Assembly (NCBI RefSeq): GCF_029784155.1
Contig: NC_073692.1
Location: 421,606,304 to 421,670,303, forward strand
DNA from: Uranotaenia lowii
Taxonomy: Eukaryota; Arthropoda; Insecta; Diptera; Culicidae
Length of the DNA stretch: 64,000 nucleotides
Direction: 5' to 3'
Part shown: piece by piece, positions 36,606-48,011 of the stretch
How the letters are laid out: every line of letters starts with the position of its first letter
Numbering within the stretch: position 1 is the first letter of the stretch
The notes under the pieces: generated by a model
What the model was told of the DNA's origin: nothing
The model's database searches: none
What the model saw: only the letters and a program-made list of their open reading frames with translations
Translations under genes and position numbers: made by a program

Positions 36606-38312
36606 TAGTATAGTATAGTATAGTATAGTATAGTATAGTATAGTATAGTATAGTATAGTATAGTATAGTATAGTATAGTATAGTATAGTATAGTATAGTA
36701 TAGTATAGTATAGTATAGTATAGTATAGTATAGTATAGTATAGTATAGTATAGTATAGTATAGTATAGTATAGTATAGTATAGTATAGTATAGTATAGTA
36801 TAGTATAGTATAGTATAGTATAGTATAGTATAGTATAGTATAGTATAGTATAGTATAGTATAGTATAGTATAGTATAGTATAGTATAGTATAGTATAGTA
36901 TAGTATAGTATAGTATAGTATAGTATAGTATAGTATAGTATAGTATAGTATAGTATAGTATAGTATAGTATAGTATAGTATAGTATAGTATAGTATAGTA
37001 TAGTATAGTATAGTATAGTATAGTATAGTATAGTATAGTATAGTATAGTATAGTATAGTATAGTATAGTATAGTATAGTATAGTATAGTATAGTATAGTA
37101 TAGTATAGTATAGTATAGTATAGTATAGTATAGTATAGTATAGTATAGTATAGTATAGTATAGTATAGTATAGTATAGTATAGTATAGTATAGTATAGTA
37201 TAGTATAGTATAGTATAGTATAGTATAGTATAGTATAGTATAGTATAGTATAGTATAGTATAGTATAGTATAGTATAGTATAGTATAGTATAGTATAGTA
37301 TAGTATAGTATAGTATAGTATAGTATAGTATAGTATAGTATAGTATAGTATAGTATAGTATAGTATAGTATAGTATAGTATAGTATAGTATAGTATAGTA
37401 TAGTATAGTATAGTATAGTATGGTATAGTATAGTATAGTATAGTATAGTATAGTATAGTATAGTATAGTATAGTATAGTATAGTATAGTATAGTATAGTA
37501 TAGTATAGTATAGTATAGTATAGTATAGTATAGTATAGTATAGTATAGTATAGTATAGTATAGTACAGTATAGTATAGTATAGTATAGTATAGTATAGTA
37601 TAGTATAGTATAGTATAGTATAGTATACTATAGTATAGTATAGTATAGTATAGTATAGTATAGTATAGTATAGTATAGTATAGTATAGTATAGTATAGTA
37701 TAGTATAGTATAGTATAGTATAGTATAGTATAGTATAGTATAGTATAGTATAGTATAGTATAGTATAGTATAGTATAGTATAGTATAGTATAGTATAGTA
37801 TAGTATAGTATAGTATGGTATAGTATAGTATAGTATAGTATAGTATAGTATAGTATAGTATAGTATAGTATAGTATAGTATAGTATAGTATAGTATAGTA
37901 TAGTATAGTATAGTATAGTATAGTATAGTATAGTATAGTATAGTATAGTATAGTATAGTATAGTATAGTATAGTATAGTATAGTATAGTATAGTATAGTA
38001 TAGTATAGTATAGTATAGTATAGTATAGTATAGTATAGTATAGTATAGTATAGTATAGTATAGTATAGTATAGTATAGTATAGTATAGTATAGTATAGTA
38101 TAGTATAGTATAGTATAGTATAGTATAGTATAGTATAGTATAGTATAGTATAGTATAGTATAGTATAGTATAGTATAGTATAGTATAGTATAGTATAGTA
38201 TAGTATAGTATAGTATAGTATAGTATAGTATAGTATAGTATAGTATAGTATAGTATAGTATAGTATAGTATAGTATAGTATAGTATAGTATAGTATAGTA
38301 TAGTATAGTATA
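36606..38312. repeat. Pentamer satellite array (TAGTA)n, about 341 copies
   Basis: A 1.7-kb array of the 5-mer TAGTA (equally AGTAT or TATAG) with only a few single-base variants: G at about 37432, C at about 37566, C at about 37628 and G at about 37816. TAG stops occur in every plus frame. The unit is not the insect telomere repeat TTAGG. The near absence of variation over 1.7 kb implies recent expansion or strong homogenisation, and the copy number depends on assembly quality. Confidence 0.97.
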
Positions 38313-41300
38313 CTTTTTTTTAAGAGAAAATTACATATAACAGCTTCTAAAACGATGTCTTATATTCTTCGCAATTTAATAAAAATTATTCGACAATTGA
38401 AATGAAAATCACATACATAAATCGAGATACACTACTACGAGTACGTAGCAAACTATCCAGATCGAATTTTATAGAACGAAATATCGTTTTTTCTCTTATT
38501 TGGGGTCAAGGGTTGAATTTATTGACATTTCAATTGAAACCTTAGATCACGAAACACAGGAAGTTCCTCATAGTGGCATCCTATCAAAGTGAAATGTTTG
38601 ATGCTACCATGTGGTTTCATTGAAAAGTTTTCATTTCTCAGATGCCCTCCCCCTTCTGATTCCAAACTAAACCGTGAGTAGGTACATGGTTTGGCTTGCC
38701 CATCAAGGCTCTAAAGAAGTAATTAGCTACTGGGCTTCAGTCAGCACTAGATTCTCTACCTCTGTCTTCCATCCGCCTTCAAACGATGCGACGAACGGGG
38801 GGATCGAAAATTCAGAAAATGTTATAATTGCACTTACTACATTACTTTTTTCCTGGTTCTCTCGCCAGTGCGCCAGCTCTGAATTCGGTGCGTCTTCGTC
38901 GGGTAATTATGATAATAAATGAATGTTATTACTATGTTCTCGGCCAGAGCGTTGAAGCACTTGTTGGCCGCTGCGTAGCTGGACTAGGCATTCCGTGTAT
39001 TACGGCGGTGGTTTTCGGAACATGTGTTAGTGCCGGGAAAGCAACCAGCAATCGCAAACGCTTTTCGCAAGATGCTCCGACACTTTTACCCATCCATATA
39101 TCGGAGAGCATTCCTGCAGCAAAAAACTGCAAAACATCAACTTTATAGTTAAGCAATTAATTATGTTATAATTAGCGGTTGCTAACCGTGATACTGTCGT
39201 TTTTTGCTCCGGCTGCCCTGCGTCTGCCTTCGACTTGTAGGTAATGTTTCTTTCACAATTATTAAAAGGCCTATCTTACTGGAGGTCGGTACCTTTAGCT
39301 ATAGTTAGTACCTACTCCACAACGACGATCGAAAAACAAATATCTAGCAATTGACGATGGGTCTGGAACGATGATGAATTCATAATTCCGTGCGTACGTT
39401 GGCAAAGTTCTTCGTATTCTTGGTGCGTTCTTCCGTGGAACGAAAACTATGATGATGAAGCTTTTGAGGTTTTCAATCGAAGAAGAAGATAAGCAAGAAA
39501 AGGTATAAACTTAAAAAAAATGCCACAACATCACACATTGTGATACGAGGGATTCCGGGAAGAACACAACGCCCTCTCCAGTTCCCCATCCATCGGATAG
39601 CCGGGCTCGCTCGATTCAACGAATGCAAACAAACTGGGTATGACTGATTGTGAAAACCAATTCAGAAGAATAGAAAAGGGGCCAAGAACCTGCTGCCAAT
39701 AATGGTGGAGGCACAGCCAAACCAGACGAAAAAGAAACCCCGGGAAGAAACCCGCACAATGCGTATCGTTTTATGGCAATTAGAGGTCTAGATCGGACCG
39801 GGATCGAAGGTGCGAATGAGTCTGGAGCCTGTCTTCCTTTCCCGGGTGTGCGCGAGTCCACGAGCGTGATCGAGATTTGATCACAAGATATGATCTGACA
39901 CGTCGAGCTCTGGAAAGGTTTGAATGGCGCTGTCTGAATATTATTTTCGGAGACACGAGGCGTGCGGCTTTTGGGATAGGATAGAATTGTGTTACCGGGG
40001 AATTGTTTCGAATATTGATTCTATTTTTTGAAAATTAATTCAGTTTGGGCGTAGACGAAGCTTGTGGCAGATAAATTAAGATTAAATCAAAATTGAATAT
40101 CTTTAGTGCGTATTGGCAATATCATTGGCAGTTGATAACAAATATTTAACAAAATTTTGATTTTTAATTATTTTTTTCGTTTCAGACTAGCTTACAATCA
40201 TATATTCATCAACCCTCTCTTATAGTTCTATGTTTCATATTTCAGAAACAAAGTTGCACACCAAATTTCTGCAACGTAGTGATAGCGGTATCAGTACACT
40301 GATAAAGTAATTACTCCCTCGAACAATTATTGTTCAATGGTAAACGTTATCTCATCATCAGTGAAATGCGTGAAAGCATCTTTGCATTTACAGGTTTCAG
40401 CACCCAAAGCGAAAAGAAAAACAACGAAAGCCTCACGAGAGGGAATCCGCGCGCGATATGTCGATCAAAACATTTGATCGACAGCCGTACGCGCCGCACT
40501 CGGTGGTTCTCCAAGTCATTCATCCAATCGACGTCATTCCTCGAAGTGCTTATACACAGAGCGTCGGCCCAATCTCGCTGCCAAATAGCTCCGGTGGACG
40601 TCGCGTCGCTCGTCGGAAGGCGATCCATCATCGCCCATTATCCACCGGTAACATCAACAAACCTAAACAAGAAGACAGTATCCAAAAACGTGGTGGTTGT
40701 CCGAGAGAAGTGCTCGAGAGTGTAAAAGCGGCCCCTCCCCACGTGCTCCATCAGCCGCCATCGCGAAAGACCCGGCCCTTCCCCCCACAACTTGGCCGCT
40801 TTTCTGGGGGGCTTAGCATATTGCCCGAAGCGTTGCATCGCCGACCAACGAACGAGCGAGCGACCTCATCGGCGAGGATCGACAACAGAGTCTTCGGCGC
40901 TAAGTACACTCTCATCTACCCCAACACTCTTCAGCGGAGGTTTAGTTGTTGTTTAGTTGATGTGTGCAGAATTATCGTCTCGCGCCGTCGTCGTCGTCGT
41001 CAGTCGGTGTACACGTTTTAAGAAGCGGTTCGCTTTCGGTTGCAGACTTGAGGCGGTTGTGCTTGGTGGGTGATAACGAGCGCAAATTGAGCGCCACTTG
41101 CCCACTACCGACGATGACCGAGAAGCTAACCACTCGCTTAATTCGCACTACACTAGACCATCACTACCGGAGGAGTGGCTTTCGGTGCTGGATACGCTTG
41201 GTCAAAAAGACAACACTTTACAGCCCGAATCAGTTGATCTTGATCTGTCAACCTGTCAACGCCTCCCGGCTTCGCCCAAGACAAAAATGAAACAACTAAT

Positions 41301-41501
41301 TGCCGAAAAAAGTTCAGCATTTCTTGAAGACTTGCAGGACTGGCTCTCCAAAACGAACTGTAAAAATGGATTTAAAAACATTTTGTTTATTTCAATCATT
41401 CTGTTTTATATTTCTACATTTTGTAGGTTTTTTTTGTAATATTTTGTAAATTTGATCATTTTTAATAATTTTTATCATATTTAATAATTTTTATTATTTC
41501 T
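38313..41501. other. Unique region with GC-richer islands
   Basis: 38.65-39.25 kb and 39.5-39.9 kb are balanced in composition. The stretch at 40.33-41.30 kb is the most GC- and CpG-rich in this part of the window. No exon is firmly supported. From about 41.35 kb the DNA turns T-rich and contains degenerate relatives of the following 9-mer. Confidence 0.4.
40330..41300 (+). promoter_or_regulatory. Candidate promoter or 5' exon region (weak)
   Basis: A CpG-rich stretch of about 1 kb in an AT-rich setting. It has a (GTC)-type run followed by the arthropod initiator-like TCAGTC at 41000-41005. A GGTTC lies about 26 bp downstream of the putative start, which resembles a downstream promoter element but is two bases off the strict +28 position. 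Several long overlapping frames occur on both strands, as expected from stop-poor GC-rich DNA. No protein family is recognisable. Orientation is inferred only from the initiator. Confidence 0.2.
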
Positions 41502-44500
41502 GTCATTTTTGTCATTTTTGTCATTTTTGTCATTTTCGTCATTTTTGTCATTTTTGTCATTTTTGTCATTTTTGTCATTGTTGTCATTTTTGTCATTTTT
41601 GTCATTTTTGTCATTTTTGTCATTTTTGTCATTTTTGTCATTTTTGTCATTTTTGTCATTTTTGTCATTTTTGTCATTTTTGTCATTTTTGTCATTTTTG
41701 TCATTTTTGTCATTTTTGTCATTTTTGTCATTTTTGTCATTTTTGTCATTTTTGTCATTTTTGTCATTTTTGTCATTTTTGTCATTTTTGCCATTTTTGT
41801 CATTTTTGTCATTTTTGTCATTTTTGTCATTTTTGTCATTTTTGTCATTTTTGTCATTTTTGTCATTTTTGTCATTTTTGTCATTTTTGTCATTTTTGTC
41901 ATTTTTGTCATTTTTGTCATTTTTGTCATTTTTGTCATTTTTGTCATTTTTGTCATTTTTGTCATTTTTGTCATTTTTGTCATTTTTGTCATTTTTGTCA
42001 TTTTTGTCATTTTTGTCATTTTTGTCATTTTTGTCATTTTTGTCATTTTTGTCATTTTTGTCATTTTTGTCATTTTTGTCATTTTTGTCATTTTTGTCAT
42101 TTTTGTCATTTTTGTCATTTTTGTCATTTTTGTCATTTTTGTCATTTTTGTCATTTTTGTCATTTTTGTCATTTTTGTCATTTTTGTCATTTTTGTCATT
42201 TTTGTCATTTTTGTCATTTTTGTCATTTTTGTCATTTTTGTCATTTTTGTCATTTTTGTCATTTTTGTCATTTTTGTCATTTTTGTCATTTTTGTCATTT
42301 TTGTCATTTTTGTCATTTTTGTCATTTTTGTCATTTTTGTCATTTTTGTCATTTTTGTCATTTTTGTCATTTTTGTCATTTTTGTCATTTTTGTCATTTT
42401 TGTCATTTTTGTCATTTTTGTCATTTTTGTCATTTTTGTCATTTTTGTCATTTTTGTCATTTTTGTCATTTTTGTCATTTTTGTCATTTTTGTCATTTTT
42501 GTCATTTTTGTCATTTTTGTCATTTTTGTCATTTTTGTCATTTTTGTCATTTTTGTCATTTTTGTCATTTTTGTCATTTTTGTCATTTTTGTCATTTTTG
42601 TCATTTTTGTCATTTTTGTCATTTTTGTCATTTTTGTCATTTTTGTCATTTTTGTCATTTTTGTCATTTTTGTCATTTTTGTCATTTTTGTCATTTTTGT
42701 CATTTTTGTCATTTTTGTCATTTTTGTCATTTTTGTCATTTTTGTCATTTTTGTCATTTTTGTCATTTTTGTCATTTTTGTCATTTTTGTCATTTTTGTC
42801 ATTTTTGTCATTTTTGTCATTTTTGTCATTTTTGTCATTTTTGTCATTTTTGTCATTTTTGTCATTTTTGTCATTTTTGTCATTTTTGTCATTTTTGTCA
42901 TTTTTGTCATTTTTGTCATTTTTGTCATTTTTGTCATTTTTGTCATTTTTGTCATTTTTGTCATTTTTGTCATTTTTGTCATTTTTGTCATTTTTGTCAT
43001 TTTTGTCATTTTTGTCATTTTTGTCATTTTTGTCATTTTTGTCATTTTTGTCATTTTTGTCATTTTTGTCATTTTTGTCATTTTTGTCATTTTTGTCATT
43101 TTTGTCATTTTCGCATTTTTGTCATTTTTGTCATTTTTGTCATTTTTGTCATTTTTGTCATTTTTGTCATTTTTGTCATTTTTGTCATTTTTGTCATTTT
43201 TGTCATTTTTGTCATTTTTGTCATTTTTGTCATTTTTGTCATTTTTGTCATTTTTGTCATTTTTGTCATTTTTGTCATTTTTGTCATTTTTGTCATTTTT
43301 GTCATTTTTGTCATTTTTGTCATTTTTGTCATTTTTGTCATTTTTGTCATTTTTGTCATTTTTGTCATTTTTGTCATTTTTGTCATTTTTGTCATTTTTG
43401 TCATTTTTGTCATTTTTGTCATTTTTGTCATTTTTGTCATTTTTGTCATTTTTGTCATTTTTGTCATTTTTGTCATTTTTGTCATTTTTGTCATTTTTGT
43501 CATTTTTGTCATTTTTGTCATTTTTGTCATTTTTGTCATTTTTGTCATTTTTGTCATTTTTGTCATTTTTGTCATTTTTGTCATTTTTGTCATTTTTGTC
43601 ATTTTTGTCATTTTTGTCATTTTTGTCATTTTTGTCATTTTTGTCATTTTTGTCATTTTTGTCATTTTTGTCATTTTTGTCATTTTTGTCATTTTTGTCA
43701 TTTTTGTCATTTTTGTCATTTTTGTCATTTTTGTCATTTTTGTCATTTTTGTCATTTTTGTCATTTTTGTCATTTTTGTCATTTTTGTCATTTTTGTCAT
43801 TTTTGTCATTTTTGTCATTTTTGTCATTTTTGTCATTTTTGTCATTTTTGTCATTTTTGTCATTTTTGTCATTTTTGTCATTTTTGTCATTTTTGTCATT
43901 TTTGTCATTTTTGTCATTTTTGTCATTTTTGTCATTTTTGTCATTTTTGTCATTTTTGTCATTTTTGTCATTTTTGTCATTTTTGTCATTTTTGTCATTT
44001 TTGTCATTTTTGTCATTTTTGTCATTTTTGTCATTTTTGTCATTTTTGTCATTTTTGTCATTTTTGTCATTTTTGTCATTTTTGTCATTTTTGTCATTTT
44101 TGTCATTTTTGTCATTTTTGTCATTTTTGTCATTTTTGTCATTTTTATCATTTTTGTCATTTTTGTCATTTTTGTCATTTTTGTCATTTTTGTCATTTTT
44201 GTCATTTTTGTCATTTTTGTCATTTTTGTCATTTTTGTCATTTTTGTCATTTTTGTCATTTTTGTCATTTTTGTCATTTTTGTCATTTTTGTCATTTTTG
44301 TCATTTTTGTCATTTTTCTCATTTTTGTCATTTTTGTCATTTTTGTCATTTTTGTCATTTTTGTCATTTTTGTCATTTTTGTCATTTTTGTCATTTTTGT
44401 CATTTTTGTCATTTTTGTCATTTTTGTCATTTTTGTCATTTTTGTCATTTTTGTCATTTTTGTCATTTTTGTCATTTTTGTCATATTTGTCATTTTTGTC

Positions 44501-44842
44501 ATTTTTGTCATTTTTGTCATTTTTGTCATTTTTGTCATTTTTGTCATTTTTGTCATTTTTGTCATTTTTGTCATTTTTGTCATTTTTGTCATTTTTGTCA
44601 TTTTTGTCATTTTTGTCATTTTTGTCATTTTTGTCATTTTTGTCATTTTTGTCATTTTTGTCATTTTTGTCATTTTTGTCATTTTTGTCATTTTTGTCAT
44701 TTTTGTCATTTTTGTCATTTTTGTCATTTTTGTCATTTTTGTCATTTTTGTCATTTTTGTCATTTTTGTCATTTTTGTCATTTTTGTCATTTTTGTCATT
44801 TTTGTCATTTTTGTCATTTTGTCATTTTTGTTATTTTTGTCT
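41502..44842 (-). repeat. 9-bp satellite array (GTCATTTTT)n, inverted copy of the 8.8-kb satellite, about 371 copies
   Basis: On the minus strand this is the same ATGACAAAA unit as at 8832-11764. About 3.3 kb is homogeneous. Variants visible include CGTC near 41538, ATTGTTG near 41578, GCC near 41791, a shortened unit near 43112, ATC near 44147, CTC near 44318, ATATTT near 44484 and a shortened unit near 44819. Repeat frames SFL, CHF (plus) and MTK (minus) are open through the array only because the unit is 9 bp. They are not genes. Confidence 0.97.
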
Positions 44843-46949
44843 TTTTTTGGCCATGAAATTTACTCCATGAGCACAGGGATTTTTTTTTGAATTTAATTAA
44901 TGACCTTTTAAAACCACAGGGATTTTGCTGAATTTAATCGAAGGTCGAATTAAAACCGTTCCTAATCTCATTATATTTTTATTTTCCCTGACAAGCGGGA
45001 TGCAACTCCTGTGCATAGGTAATCGTTTTGTTAAAAAATTAAATTTTTTCTAGACTTTTTTGCTGTTTAAGATCGTCCCGTTATTTCCAGTTGTAGTAAT
45101 ACAAGCAAATATCGCCCTGACCACAGAAAAAAGAATTAGTATGGTCACTTTTTTGAGGTCGAAACGATTTCGACCTGTATTTTCAACAGCTGAAAATTAT
45201 AAGTCGATTCCACTATCACCTGTAGGTTGGAATAGAAAAATATGTTTGCAGTTCATTTTGCATTTTTTTTAAATTAATTTGAGTATATACGTGTAGTCCT
45301 GCAACGTTGTGAGAGAAAATATTTAATTTTTTTAAATATTAATTTTTCCATGAGGGATTGTTTGAGTTCTTTTAAGGAAAAAGTTATTAGAATGTTTGAT
45401 TTCCTCAGCTCAGCTGTTCTGTACCAATCCTGCTGTATCATTTACGCCGCATCCAATCTAAAGCGTGCGTGATTCAACAACGATAAATTGTCTACAGCGT
45501 CACCTTATCAAGCACCTAATGTTAGATGTTAGTGAATAGACTGTGAAACCAAAATTTCCGCACCACCCTTTCTCACGGCCGCAAACCGGGGCAGGTTATT
45601 ATTCCAAAGTGTCGACAACGCCACACCGTCGTCGGCTTGATGAGCTACTACACCGCCAACCAGCCGCGCCCGTTTTTATTTGTGCGTTGCATCCAACCGC
45701 CCACTTCCGCCCCCTCCCTCTTTTCCCATTCCAAACGCAATCTTAAACGCCCGCTGGATGGATGACCAGACGCCATCCGTTTAGCCGTTTAGACTCGGGT
45801 CCGGCGAGCTGAGCTGAGCTGATGTGTTAGCGTGATAAAACGGTGTCCACGAATTGGGCCCACATAGAGCTGGAGCTGGGGCTACCCGGACAAACTTCCA
45901 CGCTCGGCTTGGCTACCCTGTTTGGGGGCAAACTGAGAGCTCTCCTTCTCCCTTTCTCTCACTCTCTGTTTCTGTCATCCTGCTGGGGCACTGCATAGCG
46001 CAATCCGGCGAATTCGGGCCATTCCAAACACGCAGTTAATAGTTTTTAATCTAATGAAGCGCGCACAATTTGTGCACACAGCATAAATGGTCAACTGTTG
46101 AATGGGTATGCGGAACTCGCTGGCTTGTGTGTGTTTTCCCATATGAGCACATTTGGAATTGTTTGAAGTAGCGGAATACCCAGCCAGCCATGTGATGAGG
46201 AAGAGCGCGAGATGAACCGAGGAAGGGCGATTATTTATGTTGCTCACTTTCGAGTGATTCCTGTTGACCCCTCCCGCACTCGAAACGGTTCATGGTTGTA
46301 GTTGCAGTTGCCGTAGTTGTTGTTGTTCTCCTTGTTGACCAACAAACAAACCGTGCTGTAGATTTTTTTTTCTGGCCTCCCCATCCAATAGATGGACCCG
46401 GGATTGGAGGCAGTGCTCTCACTAAAGCTCCACTAATTGTGCGCCCCCGGTGAAAAATATGGACGGATCCAAAATGGATGATAATGGATGCAAGTATTTC
46501 ACCTTTTGGGTGGGTAAATAAATTTTGTTTAATTTAATTTTTTGGTTTTTTTTTTTCGTTCGACTTGAAATGCTACAAACAGTGGTTTTCCAATTCCGGA
46601 GGTTGGTGAGCTGGACGAGATATCGCTGCGTACAGCCAAAAACCGGGTAACGAAAATAGTCGATCTCTCTAATGCTCACTGATGACCCGATAGTTGTTCC
46701 TAAGAGCTGTGTTTTTTTAAAAGCAGTTTACTCAAGTAAACAAATATTATCCGAACGATGGAACTCGGCTGTAGAAGGATTAATGAATACGGCCAGTGTG
46801 GATTGATGATTATCAATCCAAAGATTTATCGTTCGACCGTTTAATATGCTATCAGAAACGAGCTTTAACTTTCGAAATCGACTTGCAGTGACTGAAATTT
46901 TATTAAAAAATTATTAAAATGTTCACAATATAACATTAATAATGAGAAA
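44843..46949. other. Unique region with a GC-richer stretch at 45.5-46.7 kb
   Basis: Balanced composition at 45.54-46.45 kb, including a CTC/TCTC run at about 45935-45970 and GTT/GTAGTTG-type repeats near 46300-46330. No recognisable coding exon. It could be untranslated or regulatory sequence. Confidence 0.35.
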
Positions 46950-47111
46950 AAAGACCGTTTCACATAGAATCTGGTCGCATCTTTTCATTTACTGCAGCGC
47001 CCCTAGTTGTCACATCGCGAATCTATTGACAGTGTTTTGATCCGGATGGTTTGTTTACTTAGTGGTGAAAATTTCATCAAGATTTAAGCAGTCTGTCAAA
47101 AGTTATCGACG

Positions 47112-47878
47112 ATGGAACGCGAAAGGCTAGAGAAAATTCTGCACACTCACGTAGAGAAACCGACGTGGTCAGGGGTAAAGATCGCGAAATTCCTGAAATA
47201 TCCTAAATCGACTGTAAATTCGGTGCTGCAACGTTACCGGGAGACCCTTACGGTGGATCGAGCAAAACAAACCAGGCTTAAAAGTGGAACATATGACCGA
47301 AAGCTGCAAGCAAAGTTAATTCGATCAGTTCACAATAATCCTGGAATCTCCTTGCGTGATTTGGCATGGGATCTGTAGTTTTGGGAAGAAGACTAAGATT
47401 TTCATTACTGGGGACACAATGAATGGAAATGTTTACAAAGAAGAATGTTTCCAGAAGAGAGTTTTGCCATTCATTCGGTCCCACAAAGGTCCGGTGAAGT
47501 TCTGGCTGGACCTGGCAAGCTGCCACTACAGCCGGGATGTCGTTAAAAGGTATAAGGAGAACAAGATCGATTTTGTTGAAAAAAGTATCAATCCACCAAA
47601 CTGTCCGGATTTTCGTCCCATCGAGAAATATCGGGCAATAGTTAAGGGCAAACTGAAGAAATGTGGCAGAACCATTTTTTTTTTTTTTTTTCTCAAGGGA
47701 TTTTAAGCATCACTGGCTTATTCATCCCGAACATTGTGGCAGAACCATGAAAAAACCCGTTCAAATGGAAAAGTGGTGGAACAAGATGGCGAATGAGGTT
47801 ACCAGCAGTACTGTGCAGAAAATGATGGGTGGTATCACAAAAAAAGTTCGAAAATTCATCCGAAAAGCTGACGAATGA
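47112..47878 (+). pseudogene. ITmD37E transposase pseudogene, family B
   Basis: A cut-and-paste transposase that would bind the element ends through an N-terminal helix-turn-helix and cut with a DDE-type RNase H fold. The ATG at 47112 opens MERERLEKILHTHVEKP and the helix-turn-helix region (about residues 18-45, STVNSVLQRYRETLTVDR), up to a stop at 47376-47378. From about 47358 another frame continues with the catalytic core. The second Asp is in FWLDLASCHYS (codon 47509-47511) and the final Glu in FRPIEKY (codon 47623-47625), with exactly 37 residues between them, which is the DD37E signature. The stretch holding the first catalytic Asp (DETY motif) is deleted at the frame switch. A 59-bp insertion with 14-bp target duplication interrupts the C-terminus at 47676-47734. 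The tail RKFIRKADE resumes and ends at 47876-47878. It is inactive. Confidence 0.88.
47662..47748 (-). mobile_element. Tiny poly(A) retroposon with 14-bp target duplication
   Basis: TGTGGCAGAACCAT occurs at 47662-47675 and again at 47735-47748. Between them is a 59-bp insert that starts with 16 Ts, so on the minus strand it is about 43 bp of unique sequence ending in a poly(A) tail. This is the footprint of LINE-driven target-primed reverse transcription of a short or strongly 5'-truncated RNA. Removing one target copy and the insert restores the transposase reading frame, so the insertion came after the element had landed. Confidence 0.88.
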
Positions 47879-48011
47879 TTTTTATGTATTTTTCTCCTTA
47901 AAGTGCAATAAAAACCCTACAAAATGACATTTTTACTTTTGTTGTACGTTATTTCTTTGCGGAGAAATGATCTATTTTATACGACCATAGAATTATGTGA
48001 AACAGACTTTA

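Larger units (their letters stand above)
46950..48011 (+). mobile_element. ITmD37E-type transposon, family B
   Basis: Ends are imperfect inverted repeats of about 30 bp. The left end reads GACCGTTTCACATAGAATC at 46953-46971, and the right end read in reverse complement begins AGTCTGTTTCACATAATTC (about 47990-48009), with GGTCG following in both. Exact ends and the TA duplication are blurred by flanking T/A runs. The element is about 1.06 kb and encodes a transposase remnant whose catalytic spacing defines the DD37E group. It also carries a nested 59-bp poly(A) retroposon. Confidence 0.85.

Noticed and set aside
36606..38312. Telomere-like pentamer array
   Set aside because: The unit is TAGTA, not TTAGG in any phase or strand, and it is embedded in unique DNA on both sides.
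40458..41021. 187-codon plus frame and overlapping frames
   Set aside because: No protein family visible, frames open on both strands, and the stretch has promoter-like composition.
41509..44856. 1115-codon and 583-codon plus frames and Met-Thr-Lys minus frames
   Set aside because: Same 9-bp satellite in inverse orientation; frames switch exactly at units shortened by one base.
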